From Conexibacter sp. DBS9H8 (GTDB taxonomy: Bacteria > Actinomycetota > Thermoleophilia > Solirubrobacterales > Solirubrobacteraceae), in NCBI RefSeq assembly GCF_023330685.1, contig NZ_CP097128.1, forward strand, positions 2,542,001 through 2,606,000: DNA of 64,000 nucleotides, given 5' to 3'. Every line of letters starts with the position of its first letter. Position 1 is the stretch's first letter. Below the pieces are notes generated by a model that saw only the letters and a list, made by a program, of their open reading frames with translations, made no database searches and was not told where the DNA came from. Made by a program: the position numbers and the translations under genes. Shown one piece after another: positions 9,280 through 18,033 of the stretch.

Positions 9280-9537
9280 TCATACGAGCGCGACGCCGAG
9301 CGCCTCGAGGGCCTCGAGGATCGCGTCGACGCTCGCGAACACGCTGCGCTTGAGCATCGTGTCGGGGAACTCGACGTCGAAGGTGTCCTCGAGGCCGAGC
9401 ATCACGTTGACGCTCGCAAACGAGGTCATGCCGGCGGCGAACAGGTCGGCGGCGTCCCCGAGCTCGCGGATGTCCACGGGAAGGTTGGCGTGGGCGCCGA
9501 TCACGTCCCTGATCTGTTCCCGTGTCGTCTCGCTCAC
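9280..9537 (-). CDS. small carrier protein partner of the aminoacyl-CP ligase
   Basis: The 85-residue acidic acyl-carrier-like protein is predicted to be a four-helix bundle. The phosphopantetheine site is Ser39 in AAGMTSFASVNVML; the helix-II pattern G-M-T-S-F-x-S is typical of carrier proteins paired with SerRS-like ligases rather than the DSL of fatty-acid ACP. The start is GTG 9535-9537 with a good AAAGGA ribosome site about ten bases upstream. It is followed by the ligase and menF in one apparent transcription unit. The final acceptor of the carried amino acid is unknown, and no partner dehydrogenase is seen nearby. Confidence 0.87.
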   Translation of the reverse strand: MSETTREQIRDVIGAHANLPVDIRELGDAADLFAAGMTSFASVNVMLGLEDTFDVEFPDTMLKRSVFASVDAILEALEALGVALV

Positions 9538-9641
9538 TGTGCTGCGGTCCTTTCTCGTCGGCCGGCGGTGGGTGATGCGGAGGCGTCACCCACCGCCGGA
9601 ACGATACCTGTGGGGCCCGCGGAGGCGCCCGCTCGGCCGCG

Positions 9642-10199
9642 TCAGGTCTCGCTGCGGCCGCGGGCGACCGCGATCTCGCCGGTGCGGACCATCTCGATCA
9701 GCCCGAAGGGCCGCACGAGCTGCTCGAAGGCCTCGATCTTCGCACGGGTGCCCGTCACCTCGATCACCACCGCCCGCTTGGACAGGTCGACGATCTTCGC
9801 GCGGAAGATGTCGACGATGCCCATCACCTCGGCCCGGGTCGGGCCGTCGGCGGCGACCTTGAACAGGGCGAGTTCGCGGGCGAGCGTGTCGGCCGGTTCG
9901 AGGTCACGGATCTTGATCACGTTGATCAGCTTGTGCAGCTGCTTGGTGACCTGGTCGATCGGATGGACGGCGCCGTCGAGGGTGATCGTGATCCGGCTGA
10001 GGGCCGGATCGTCGGTCGGCCCGACCGCGAGCGTGTCGATGTTGAAGCCCCGGCGGGCGAACAGGCCGGTGATCCGGGTGAGGACACCCGGCTTGTTCTC
10101 GACCGTCAGCGCGAGGATGTGACGGCGCCCGGTGCGGAGGTTGCCCGCCGCCTCCAGGTCCTCGAGGGAGAGAATCTCCTTGGTTCCCGGTTCTCCCAT
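9642..10199 (-). CDS. ilvN: acetolactate synthase small (regulatory) subunit
   Basis: ACT-domain regulatory subunit that confers valine feedback on acetohydroxyacid synthase. The 185-residue protein starts with a 28-residue extension, then the first ACT domain (HILALTVENKPGVLTRITGLFARRGFNIDTLAVG) and a second ACT-like C-terminal domain containing TRAEVMGIVDIFRAKIVDL and a terminal segment about the RPFGLIEMVRTG motif. Length is within the 160-185 range of the family. It lies four bases after ilvB on the same strand. Some annotators use ilvH for the same subunit. Confidence 0.95.
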   Translation of the reverse strand: MGEPGTKEILSLEDLEAAGNLRTGRRHILALTVENKPGVLTRITGLFARRGFNIDTLAVGPTDDPALSRITITLDGAVHPIDQVTKQLHKLINVIKIRDLEPADTLARELALFKVAADGPTRAEVMGIVDIFRAKIVDLSKRAVVIEVTGTRAKIEAFEQLVRPFGLIEMVRTGEIAVARGRSET

Positions 10200-10203
10200 G
10201 GCC

Positions 10204-11880
10204 CTAGCCCACCATGTCCCGCGCCGCGCTGCCGGGCGCGATCATCGGATAGACGTTCTCCTCCGCGGTCACCTGAACGTCGACGAGGACCGGCCCGGGG
10301 GTGGCGATCGCCCGACGCATGTCCTCGACGAGGGTGTGCTTGTCGCTCAGGCGCAGCCCGGTCGCTCCGTGCGCCTCGGCGAGCTTGACGAAGTCGGGCC
10401 ACTGGCCCTTCTCGACGGCCGAATAGCGCCGGTCCCAGAACAGCTCCTGCCACTGGCGGACCATGCCGAGGTAGCCGTTGTTGAGGATGAACACCTTGAT
10501 GTCGATCCCGTTCTGGGTGCAGGTGGCGAGCTCCTGCATGTTCATCTGGATCGAGCCGTCCCCGGAGATGCAGACGACCGTCTCCTCCGGGCAGCCGACC
10601 TTGGCGCCCATCGCCGCCGGCAGGCCGAACCCCATCGTGCCAAGGCCGCCGGAGTTGATCCACCGCCGCGGGCGCGGGAAGTGGTAGTGCTGGGCCCCCC
10701 ACATCTGGTGCTGGCCGACGTCGGAGGTGACGATCGCCTCTCCCCCGGTCGCCTCATAGAGCGCCTGGATCGCGTATTGGGGCTTGATCTCGGGGCCGTC
10801 GGAGTCGGCGAAGCTGAGCGGATGACGTTCCCGCCAGCCATCGATGCGCCGCCACCACTCCTCGAGCCGGCCGGCGTCGGGCCCGAGGGCCCGGTATTCG
10901 GCCGTGAGCCGCGGCAGGATGTTCTTGGCGTCCCCGACGATCGGGATGTGAGCCGGAATGTTCTTGGAGATCTCGGCCGGATCGATGTCGATGTGGATGA
11001 ACTTGGCGTGTGGGGCGAACTCGGTCAGCTTGCCGGTGATCCGATCGTCGAAGCGGGCGCCGATCGCGACGATCAGGTCCGCCTCATCCATCGCGTAGTT
11101 CGCCGCTCGCGTGCCGTGCATGCCGAGCATGCCCAACCACTGGGCGTGCACGCCCGGGAAGGCGCCGAGGCCGTTGAGCGTGCAGGTGACCGGCAGCCGG
11201 TCCGCTTCGGCGAGCTCGATCAGCTCGGTGGACGCCTCCGCTGAGACGACCCCCCCGCCGACGTACAGGACGGGCCGGCGGGCGTTCGCGAGGGCCTTGG
11301 CGGCGAGGCGAATCTGCTTCTGGTTGCCGTCGGTCGTGGGTGCGTACCCGGGCAGGCGAACGTCCGTGACCGGCTCATAGGGGATGTCGGCGCGACTGAG
11401 ATCCTGGGGAATGTCGACAACGACCGGTCCGGGCCGCCCCGTCCGGGCGATGTGAAAGGCCTCATGGATTGCCCGCGGGATCTCCCGCGGGTCCTGGATC
11501 ATGATCGAGTGCTTGACGATCGGCATCGTGATCCCGATCGTGTCGGCCTCCTGGAAGCCGTCGGTCCCCAGCAGCTCAGTGCGGACCTGGCCGGTGAGGA
11601 AGACGACGGGAACGGAGTCCATCATCGCGTCGCAGATCGGTGTGACGAGGTTCGTCGCCCCGGGCCCGCTCGTGCCGAGGGCGACCCCGACCTTCCCGGT
11701 CGCCTTGGCGTACCCCTCGGCGGCATGGCCGCCGCCGGCCTCGTGGCGGACGAGGATGTGCCGGATCCCGGCGTCATAGAACGCGTCGTAGGTCGGGAGG
11801 TTCGCGCCGCCGGGCAGTCCGAATACGACGTCGACACCTTCCGCCTTCAGGCATTCCATCAGTGCGTCAACTGCACGCAT
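10204..11880 (-). CDS. ilvB: acetolactate synthase large (catalytic) subunit
   Basis: ThDP- and FAD-dependent catalytic subunit for the first common step of valine, leucine and isoleucine synthesis. The 558-residue product begins MRAVDALMECLKAEGVDVVFGLPGG. It contains the catalytic ThDP-activating Glu in VRHEAGGGHAAEGYA, the FAD domain (ANARRPVLYVGGGV), and the ThDP/Mg motif GDGSIQMNMQELATCTQNG with the distal Asn pair in LNNGYLGMVRQWQ. The ATG at 11878-11880 is preceded by a strong AAAGGAGG ribosome site. There is no leader peptide rich in branched-chain residues in the 86 bases upstream, so classical ilv attenuation is not supported. Confidence 0.97.
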   Translation of the reverse strand: MRAVDALMECLKAEGVDVVFGLPGGANLPTYDAFYDAGIRHILVRHEAGGGHAAEGYAKATGKVGVALGTSGPGATNLVTPICDAMMDSVPVVFLTGQVRTELLGTDGFQEADTIGITMPIVKHSIMIQDPREIPRAIHEAFHIARTGRPGPVVVDIPQDLSRADIPYEPVTDVRLPGYAPTTDGNQKQIRLAAKALANARRPVLYVGGGVVSAEASTELIELAEADRLPVTCTLNGLGAFPGVHAQWLGMLGMHGTRAANYAMDEADLIVAIGARFDDRITGKLTEFAPHAKFIHIDIDPAEISKNIPAHIPIVGDAKNILPRLTAEYRALGPDAGRLEEWWRRIDGWRERHPLSFADSDGPEIKPQYAIQALYEATGGEAIVTSDVGQHQMWGAQHYHFPRPRRWINSGGLGTMGFGLPAAMGAKVGCPEETVVCISGDGSIQMNMQELATCTQNGIDIKVFILNNGYLGMVRQWQELFWDRRYSAVEKGQWPDFVKLAEAHGATGLRLSDKHTLVEDMRRAIATPGPVLVDVQVTAEENVYPMIAPGSAARDMVG

Positions 11881-12006
11881 TGCACGTTCCTCCTTTCTGA
11901 ACTCTTCACAGAGAGTGGGGCCGTCGGCTGGGACGGCGTTCGACAGAACGACGGAGTCTAGAGCGATCAGCCCGATCCGGGGGGCGCGCCGTGGGTGTCG
12001 GGCGGG

Positions 12007-12339
12007 TCAGGCTCCCGCGGGAGGGGCGGGCCGCCGCCGGGCGACCGGCTCGGGCGCCAAGGCGACCTCGGGAAACTCGAGCTCGTAGCCGCAGCGCATG
12101 CAGACGGTGTCATAGAGCTTGAGCACGCGCCCACACCCCGGGCAGCGCTGGCGCAGCTCCTCACGTTCGACGCGGTAGAGCACGGCGGTGAGCAGGCCGA
12201 TGAACGGGACGCAGAAGCTGACGAGGAACCACACCCAGACCGTGTCGCCCTTGATCTTGGCGACGATGCCGCCGGCGGCCCCGAAGCAGAGCAGGATGAA
12301 GACGAGGCCCGCCCCGTAGGCGGAGAAGGCACCACCCAT
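12007..12339 (-). CDS. two-helix membrane protein with C-terminal zinc ribbon
   Basis: A 110-residue protein of unknown function. Two hydrophobic helices (GLVFILLCFGAAGGIVA and WVWFLVSFCVPFIGLLTAVLY) are followed by a basic/acidic linker and a zinc ribbon with two CxxC knuckles, CPGCGR and CMRCGYE, spaced by 13 residues. The tail is Pro/Ala-rich. Such small membrane-anchored zinc ribbons are common actinobacterial hypotheticals. The gene lies 19 bases downstream of another small membrane gene on the same strand and 126 bases upstream of ilvB. No function is proposed. Confidence 0.75.
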   Translation of the reverse strand: MGGAFSAYGAGLVFILLCFGAAGGIVAKIKGDTVWVWFLVSFCVPFIGLLTAVLYRVEREELRQRCPGCGRVLKLYDTVCMRCGYELEFPEVALAPEPVARRRPAPPAGA

Positions 12340-12358
12340 CAGGAACCCTGCCCGGGCA

Positions 12359-12553
12359 TCAGAGCAGCTGGTTGGCCGCCCACAACACCGCCCCGAGCGC
12401 CGCGAGGACGACGACGACGGTGAGGACGAGCGTGAGGATCCCGACGATGAAGTGCAAGGCGAGCAGCCCGGCGGCCACGATCACCACGAGGGCGATCCCG
12501 CGGCGCACGAGCGACGGCTTGCCGGTCCGGGTACGTTCAATGTCGAGGGGCAC
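12359..12553 (-). CDS. small membrane protein, unknown
   Basis: A 64-residue protein with a short basic N-terminus (MPLDIERTRTGKPSLVRRG) and one long or two closely spaced hydrophobic helices covering residues 20-60. Coding bias matches its neighbours and it is followed after 19 bases by the membrane/zinc-ribbon gene, which supports it being real. No family recognised. Confidence 0.6.
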   Translation of the reverse strand: MPLDIERTRTGKPSLVRRGIALVVIVAAGLLALHFIVGILTLVLTVVVVLAALGAVLWAANQLL

Positions 12554-12576
12554 GCGTTAATCGTACCGCCCCGGAC

Positions 12577-12592
12577 TCTTCCTTCAGGAAGA
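12577..12592. terminator. short perfect hairpin upstream of the small membrane gene
   Basis: TCTTCC and GGAAGA form a six-base stem around the tetraloop TTCA. It stands 24 bases before the start of the gene at 12359-12553 and 227 bases after the gatB stop, so it could end gatB transcription or sit in the leader of the next gene. There is no U-tract. The 266 bases between 12554 and 12818 hold nothing else I can support. Confidence 0.3.
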
Positions 12593-12818
12593 CTTCGAGA
12601 CGACGGTGAGGACGACCCGACCCGGCAGCGGCAGCCGGGCGATGCGGAAGCGGCGGATCGGAGCCGAGCCGGTCCTCGTCAGCGCCGGAACGGGCACCGG
12701 GGAGGCGGAGGAGCGTGGTGTGGACATGGCTGGGATGCTGCCCGTCCGCGTTCAGGCCCGCATTAGCCGAATGGACAGAGTTTGTGAAGAGCAACCGGCC
12801 CGCCGACGGCACCGGCGC

Positions 12819-14252
12819 TCAGAGCCCGAGCTGGGCGCGGATGAGCCGTCCGACCTCCGCCCCGTCGGCGCGCCCGCGCGTCTCACGCATCACGTAGCCG
12901 ACGAGCGGTCCCATCGCCTTGGCGTTCCCGGCCGCGACCTTGGCGGCGGCGTCCGGGTCCGCGGCGATCGCCGCGGCGACGACCGCGTCGAGCTCCCCGT
13001 CCGCGGCGGCGATCGCCCCGAGCCCCTCGGCAGCGACGATCGCCGCCGGCTCCCCGCCGTCGCTGACGAGCCGGTCGAGCACCGTGCGGCCCGCGTCCCG
13101 GCTGATCGTCTTCGTCCCCACGAGCCCGACGAGGGCGGCGAACGCGGCCGGGGTGACCGGGGTGGCGGCCGGATCGATGTCCGAACCGACCCGCTCGATC
13201 AGCGCCGGCAGCCAGTTGGCGATCGCGACCGGGTCGACGCCGTCGGCGGCGGCGACCGCCGCCTCGAAGAAGGTGCCGAGCGGCCCGTTGAAGGCGAGCT
13301 CGTGGGCGCGCTCGGGCGCCAGCCCGTAGGTGGCCGACAGCCGCAGCGCCTTGTCGGCGGGCAGCTCCGGCAGAGCTGCCCGGACCGCCGCCACCTGGTC
13401 GGCGGAGACCCGCAGCAGCGGCAGGTCCGGCTCGGGGAAGTAGCGGTAGTCATGGGCCTCCTCCTTGGAGCGCAGCGAGCGCAGCTCCCCGGTGGCGACG
13501 TCATAGTGCAGCGTCTCCTGCGTGATCGTCTCCCCCGCCTCCAGGCGCGCGATCTGGCGGGCGATCTCGGCCCGCACCCCCCGTTCGAGGAAGGCGAAGG
13601 AGTTCATGTTCTTCAGCTCGGTCTTCGTTCCGAGCGCGGTCGCCCCGGTGGGGGCGACCGACACGTTCGCGTCACAGCGCAGCGACCCCTGGCTCATGTC
13701 GACGTCCGAGACGCCGAGGGCGCGGATCGTCTCACGCAGCAGCGTGAGCCACTCGCGGGCCTGCTCGGGCGAGTGCACGTCCGGCTCGGTGACGATCTCC
13801 ACGAGCGGCGTGCCGGCCCGGTTGAAGTCGACGATGCTGCGCCGGGCATCGTGGATGCGACCCGAACCGGCGCCGGCGTGGATCAGCTTGGCCGCGTCCT
13901 CCTCCACGTGGGCGCGGTGGATGCGGACATCCCCGAGCCGGCCGTGGGCGGCGATCGGCACGTCGTACTGGCTGATCTGGTAGGCCTTCGGGTTGTCGGG
14001 ATAGAAGTAGTTCTTGCGGTGGAACTGGCTGACCGGCGCGATCTCACAGCCGAGCGCGAGGCCGATCGCGATCGCGTACTCGATCGCCTGGGCGTTGGTG
14101 ACCGGCAGCGCGCCGGGGAGGCCCAGGCAGGTCGGGCAGCAGTGCACGTTGGCGGGGTCCCCGAAGCTGAGGGCACAGCCGCAGAACATCTTCGTGGCCG
14201 TGGCGAGCTGAACGTGGATCTCCAGGCCGATGGTGGGGACGTAGTCGGGCAT
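12819..14252 (-). CDS. gatB: Asp/Glu-tRNA amidotransferase subunit B
   Basis: Kinase/tRNA-binding subunit of GatCAB, which converts Glu-tRNA(Gln) and/or Asp-tRNA(Asn) to the amide form. The 477-residue protein begins MPDYVPTIGLEIHVQL, with zinc-binding cysteines in MFCGCALS and CCPTCLGLPG, the catalytic segment HRKNYFYPDNPKAYQISQYD and the EDAAKLIH motif. The C-terminal half ends in the YqeY-like tail domain (ending GPLVGYVMRETRGRADG). The start ATG 14252 has an AGGAGAG ribosome site. Together with gatC and gatA it forms one operon, and it implies that the organism lacks GlnRS and/or AsnRS. Confidence 0.97.
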   Translation of the reverse strand: MPDYVPTIGLEIHVQLATATKMFCGCALSFGDPANVHCCPTCLGLPGALPVTNAQAIEYAIAIGLALGCEIAPVSQFHRKNYFYPDNPKAYQISQYDVPIAAHGRLGDVRIHRAHVEEDAAKLIHAGAGSGRIHDARRSIVDFNRAGTPLVEIVTEPDVHSPEQAREWLTLLRETIRALGVSDVDMSQGSLRCDANVSVAPTGATALGTKTELKNMNSFAFLERGVRAEIARQIARLEAGETITQETLHYDVATGELRSLRSKEEAHDYRYFPEPDLPLLRVSADQVAAVRAALPELPADKALRLSATYGLAPERAHELAFNGPLGTFFEAAVAAADGVDPVAIANWLPALIERVGSDIDPAATPVTPAAFAALVGLVGTKTISRDAGRTVLDRLVSDGGEPAAIVAAEGLGAIAAADGELDAVVAAAIAADPDAAAKVAAGNAKAMGPLVGYVMRETRGRADGAEVGRLIRAQLGL

Positions 14253-14278
14253 GCTCTCTCCTGGGTCGGCCGGGCCGG

Positions 14279-15727
14279 TCAGGCCGTCCCTCCGGCCCGG
14301 GCGGGGGCGCCATCGAAGCCGATCGCCTGCTCGAGCGCGTGGGCGGCCTCGAGCAGGCGCGCTTCGCTGAAGGCCGGCCCGGCGAGCTGAAAGCCGACCG
14401 GCAGGCCGTCACAGAGACCGGAGGGAATGCTGATCGCCGGGATCCCGGCGAGAGACATCGGCACCGTGTAGAAATCGTTGAGGTACATCGCGAGCGGGTC
14501 GGCAACCGCACCGAGACCGAAGGCGACGGTCGGTGCGGTCGGCGTGACGATCAGGTCGACCTGGCCGAAGGCGGCGGTGAAATCCTCGCTGATCCGGGTG
14601 CGGACCTTCTGGGCGGTGCCGTAGTAGGCGTCGTAATAGCCGCTCGCCAGCGCATAGGTCCCGAGCATGATCCGGCGCTTGACCTCAGGCCCGAACCCCT
14701 CCCCGCGCGTGCGGGTATACATCGACAGGAGGTCCTGCTCGCCGCCGAGCCGGAGGCCGTAGCGGACCCCGTCAAAGCGGGCGAGGTTCGCCGACGCCTC
14801 CGCCGGGGCGATGATGTAGTAGGCCGACAGGGCGTGCTCGGCGTGCGGGAGGCTGACCTCGACGATCTCGGCCCCGAGCGAGCCCGCGAGCGCGACGGTC
14901 GCGTCGAAGTTCGCCTTCACGGCCGGGTCGAGCCCGTCGACGGCCTCGAGCAGGTCACTCGGGATCCCGAGCCGAACGCCGGCAAGGTCGGTCGCGGTCG
15001 GCCGCCCGATCCGGTCGGGGAAGGCGACGCAGGTCGCGTCGCGGGGGTCGGCTCCGACCATCTGTGAGAACAGGAGCGCGGCGTCGGTGACGTCGCGGGT
15101 CAGCGGGCCGGCCTGGTCGAGGCTCGAGGCAAACGCGATCATCCCGTAGCGGCTGACCGCGCCGTAGGTCGGTTTGAGCCCGACGATCCCGCAGAAGGCG
15201 GCGGGCTGGCGGATCGAGCCGCCCGTGTCGGTCCCCAGCGCCCACGGGGCGAGACCGCCGGCGACCGCTGCCGCCGACCCGCCCGAGGAGCCGCCCGGCA
15301 CCCGCCCGCGATCCCACGGGTTGGCGACCGGACCGAACGCGCTGTTCTCGTTCGAGGAGCCCATCGCGAACTCGTCCTGGTTGGTCTTGCCCAGGAGCGG
15401 CAGGCCGAGCCGCGCCACGACGGTCGCGCTGTAGGGCGGCCGGTACCCCTCGAGGATCTTCGAGGCCGACTGGCTCGGTACCCCCTGGGTGCAGAACAGG
15501 TCCTTGACCGCAAGCGGGACGGGGGCGAGCGGCGTGGCGGCCTCACCGGCTGTGGGCTCGGTGAGGCCGGCGGGCGGGCCAGGCGGCGCGACCCACAGGA
15601 ACGCGTTGAGCGGGTCGGCGGCCGCGCGCTCGCGGTAGCAGGCGAACAGCTCGGCGGGGTCGAGGTCCCCAGCGGCGATCGCCGCCGCCGCCGCGGCGGC
15701 GCTGAGCTCGAGGATGGTGTCGCTCAC
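14279..15727 (-). CDS. gatA: Asp/Glu-tRNA amidotransferase subunit A (amidase)
   Basis: Amidase-signature subunit that releases ammonia from glutamine for GatB. In the 482-residue protein the Ser-cisSer-Lys triad is complete: Lys75 in PLAVKDLF, Ser147 in [15 protein letters not shown] and Ser171 in [16 protein letters not shown]. The start ATG 15727 overlaps the gatC stop by four bases, indicating translational coupling. Length is the family norm. Confidence 0.97.
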   Translation of the reverse strand: MSDTILELSAAAAAAAIAAGDLDPAELFACYRERAAADPLNAFLWVAPPGPPAGLTEPTAGEAATPLAPVPLAVKDLFCTQGVPSQSASKILEGYRPPYSATVVARLGLPLLGKTNQDEFAMGSSNENSAFGPVANPWDRGRVPGGSSGGSAAAVAGGLAPWALGTDTGGSIRQPAAFCGIVGLKPTYGAVSRYGMIAFASSLDQAGPLTRDVTDAALLFSQMVGADPRDATCVAFPDRIGRPTATDLAGVRLGIPSDLLEAVDGLDPAVKANFDATVALAGSLGAEIVEVSLPHAEHALSAYYIIAPAEASANLARFDGVRYGLRLGGEQDLLSMYTRTRGEGFGPEVKRRIMLGTYALASGYYDAYYGTAQKVRTRISEDFTAAFGQVDLIVTPTAPTVAFGLGAVADPLAMYLNDFYTVPMSLAGIPAISIPSGLCDGLPVGFQLAGPAFSEARLLEAAHALEQAIGFDGAPARAGGTA

Positions 15728-16017
15728 TGAGCCGACGCTCCCGGGCTCGGCACGCCAAAGCCGCCGTCGGCGACCTCGGGGGCGGCGGCGAGCAGGGCCT
15801 CACGGGGCAGTGACGGGACGGGCACGTCGGGGCGCAGCGGGGCGGTCGCGTCGCTCACATGGGCGGTCGGGGCGACCCCGTCAAGGTCAAGCGCGCGGAT
15901 CCGGTCGATGTGCTCGAGGATCGAGGACAGTTCGACGGCCATCCGCTCGGCCTCGGCGTCGGTGAGGGCAAGCCGGGCGAGCGCGGCGACGTGATCGACC
16001 TCATGGCGGGAGAGCAT
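15724..16017 (-). CDS. gatC: Asp/Glu-tRNA amidotransferase subunit C
   Basis: A 97-residue GatC that wraps around the GatA-GatB interface and stabilises GatA. It shows the usual start [20 protein letters not shown] and the [21 protein letters not shown] segment, then the C-terminal LRPDVP...A..A PEV segment. First gene of the gatCAB unit; the upstream membrane-protein gene ends 51 bases before it on the same strand. Confidence 0.95.
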   Translation of the reverse strand: MLSRHEVDHVAALARLALTDAEAERMAVELSSILEHIDRIRALDLDGVAPTAHVSDATAPLRPDVPVPSLPREALLAAAPEVADGGFGVPSPGASAQ

Positions 16018-16068
16018 CGGCGCCGATATTAGGCGGGCACGTCAACGGGTGGTGGCGCGGCGGGCACC

Positions 16069-16689
16069 TCAGCCGGGACGGCGGGTGAGCGCCAGCGTCT
16101 CGATCGCCGCCGGCGCATCCGCTGCGGCGATCCCGTCGACGCGCAGCGACCACCCGGCGGCGCCACACAGCGCGGCGGCGATGAACAGGCCGGCGACGGC
16201 GGGCACCCCGGTGCGGGTGCTGTCCGGGCTTGCGGCGGTGGAGAGGAACAGGTGCGGGGGAAGTAAGACGACCCGGATGAGCAGCGCCGCGGTGAGCACA
16301 AGCGCGGCGAGCAGGAGGATGACGGTGAGGCAGACGGGAACGGCCGGTGCGGGCCGGGCGGCTTGGGCGAGCCCGACGGTGAGGCCGAGCAGGCCGACGA
16401 GCAGCGCGTAGGGGCCGATCAGGGCGTGCGCGGCGACCCCCGTCGCACTCGTCGCCGCGCCGAGGCCGGCCGCCGTCGGTGCGAGCACGGCGGCGAGGTG
16501 GTACCAGGGCAGCGCGAGCACGTCGACCAGCAGGGCGAGCGCGAGCGCGCCGATCAGCCACTCGGGGGCGCGCAGCCGATCGAGCGCGATCCCGGCCCGG
16601 TCCGGGCGCACCGGCGCCGGCCGGTCCGGGCTGATCGGTGCCGTCGGCTGGGGCCGGGGTCCCGCCGGCGGGCCCGGGTCGGAGCTCAC
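16069..16689 (-). CDS. four-helix membrane protein, unknown (tandem paralogue 2)
   Basis: A 206-residue protein with a Pro-rich cytoplasmic N-terminus of about 40 residues and four to five hydrophobic helices. The GTG at 16689 overlaps the stop of the upstream gene (GTGA) and sets the start. It resembles that upstream protein in layout and in short motifs: a Trp-Tyr after helix 1 (ALPWYHLAA versus TRWYGVS) and an Arg followed by a Pro in helix 3 (LLIRVVLLPP versus LLYRLVFVLPDP). The pair therefore looks like a tandem duplication. No function recognised. Confidence 0.65.
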   Translation of the reverse strand: MSSDPGPPAGPRPQPTAPISPDRPAPVRPDRAGIALDRLRAPEWLIGALALALLVDVLALPWYHLAAVLAPTAAGLGAATSATGVAAHALIGPYALLVGLLGLTVGLAQAARPAPAVPVCLTVILLLAALVLTAALLIRVVLLPPHLFLSTAASPDSTRTGVPAVAGLFIAAALCGAAGWSLRVDGIAAADAPAAIETLALTRRPG

Positions 16690-17186
16690 CGCCGTGGCCC
16701 GGCGGGAGCGGGCAGGGAGCGCTGAGGGGGCGCGGTCGCCGCCGCGGAGGCGTCCGCACCCTGCCCCGCCGGGTCGAGCCACGGGCCCGCCGGGGCCTCC
16801 CAGGCACCGAGGGTGAGCGCGGCGCTGGCGACGAGGGCAAGGTAGCCACCGACCTTGACGTCGAGCACGGCGTGCGGGTCCGGGAGGACGAACACGAGCC
16901 GATAGAGCAGCGCGGCGGTGCAGAGCAGGCCTCCCAGCACGGCAACGTCCGCGACGGCCGCGCGCGGGCTGAGCAGGCTCGCGGTGACGCCGAGCAGCGC
17001 GAGCGGGATCAGCCAGCGGAGGATGCCGAGCGCCTTCCAGCCCCCGACCGCGCTTGACCCGGCCGCCCCGAAACTGCCGTGCGCCGGTGTGCTCACCCCA
17101 TACCAGCGGGTGAACAGGAGCAGGATCGCCAGCGCCACCGCGCCGCCGATCCGCAGCCTCAGGTCAATGCGGGGAGGCGTCGGCAC
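16686..17186 (-). CDS. four-helix membrane protein, unknown (tandem paralogue 1)
   Basis: A 166-residue protein with four hydrophobic helices (starting near residues 13, 58, 78 and 113) and a disordered Ala/Pro tail. The conserved Trp-Tyr and Arg-x(5)-Pro features are shared with the next gene. Its start lies 23 bases inside the 3' end of folD, and its end overlaps the next gene by four bases, so it is embedded in the pcrA-folD-gatCAB transcription run. Unknown function. Confidence 0.65.
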   Translation of the reverse strand: MPTPPRIDLRLRIGGAVALAILLLFTRWYGVSTPAHGSFGAAGSSAVGGWKALGILRWLIPLALLGVTASLLSPRAAVADVAVLGGLLCTAALLYRLVFVLPDPHAVLDVKVGGYLALVASAALTLGAWEAPAGPWLDPAGQGADASAAATAPPQRSLPAPAGPRR

Positions 17187-18033
17187 CGGCCTGAAGTGTC
17201 GCGGCCGCGAGCGTGTTGGACAACAGCATCGCGATGGTCAGCGGCCCAACCCCACCGGGGACCGGCGTCAGCAGACCGGCGACCTTGGCGACGGCGGGGA
17301 AGTCGACGTCACCGACGAGCCCGCTCGCCAGTCGGTTCATGCCGACGTCGATGACGACCGCGCCCGGCTTGACGTGTCCGGCGCCGATCAGGCCGGGGAC
17401 ACCGACGGCGGCGACGAGGATGTCGGCCTCCCGGGTCACCGCGGCGAGGTCCCGGGTGCGCGAGTGGGCCATCGTCACCGTCGCGTTCGCCTGCTGGAGC
17501 AGGGCGGCCAGCGGCTTGCCGACGAGGTCGGAGCGGCCGACGACGACCGCACGGGCCCCTGCGGCCGGGACCGCGTGGTGGGCGAGCATCGCCATCACCC
17601 CGCTCGGGGTGCATGGGCGCAGGCCGGGATCGCCGCGCCACAGCCGGCCGACGCTGATCGCCGTGAGGCCGTCGACGTCCTTGTCGGGGTGGATGAGCTC
17701 GGTGAGCGCCCCGCCGTCGAGCGGCTTGGGCACCGGCAACTGGAGGAGGATGCCGCTGACGGACGGGTCCGCGTTGAGCTCGGCGATGACCGCCGCGACC
17801 TCCGCCTGGGGCGTATCCGCCGGCAGGTGACGGTGGAGGTCGGCGATCCCGACCTCCACGCACTGGCGGCGCTTCATCCCGATGTACACCTCGGAGGCGG
17901 GGTCCTCCCCGACGAGGATCGTCGCCAGCCCGGGCGTGGGCGCGCCGGCCACGCGGCGGGTCTCCACCTCGGCGGCGACCGTCGCCCGCAGGCCGGCGGC
18001 GATCGCCTTTCCGTCGATGATCTCAGCGCTCAT
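17164..18033 (-). CDS. folD: methylenetetrahydrofolate dehydrogenase/cyclohydrolase FolD
   Basis: Bifunctional enzyme interconverting methylene-, methenyl- and formyl-tetrahydrofolate. The 289-residue protein has the active-site segment SEVYIGMKRRQC with the Tyr/Lys pair, ILLQLPVPKPL, DKDVDGLT, PCTPSGVM, the NADP-binding VVVGRSDLVGKPLA and the terminal PVPGGVGPLTIAMLL. All family signatures are intact. The ATG 18033 overlaps the pcrA stop (ATGA). Usual length is 280-300. Confidence 0.97.
   Translation of the reverse strand: MSAEIIDGKAIAAGLRATVAAEVETRRVAGAPTPGLATILVGEDPASEVYIGMKRRQCVEVGIADLHRHLPADTPQAEVAAVIAELNADPSVSGILLQLPVPKPLDGGALTELIHPDKDVDGLTAISVGRLWRGDPGLRPCTPSGVMAMLAHHAVPAAGARAVVVGRSDLVGKPLAALLQQANATVTMAHSRTRDLAAVTREADILVAAVGVPGLIGAGHVKPGAVVIDVGMNRLASGLVGDVDFPAVAKVAGLLTPVPGGVGPLTIAMLLSNTLAAATLQAGADASPH

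Noticed and set aside
11881..11966. Leader-peptide attenuator or T-box upstream of ilvB
   Set aside because: The 86-base interval has no peptide rich in Ile/Val/Leu codons and no T-box-like sequence.
12584..12727. A 47-residue minus-strand ORF (MSTPRSSASPVPVPALTRTG...) between gatB and the small membrane gene
   Set aside because: Plausible start and stop but no ribosome site, helix or family resemblance; not enough support to call it a gene.
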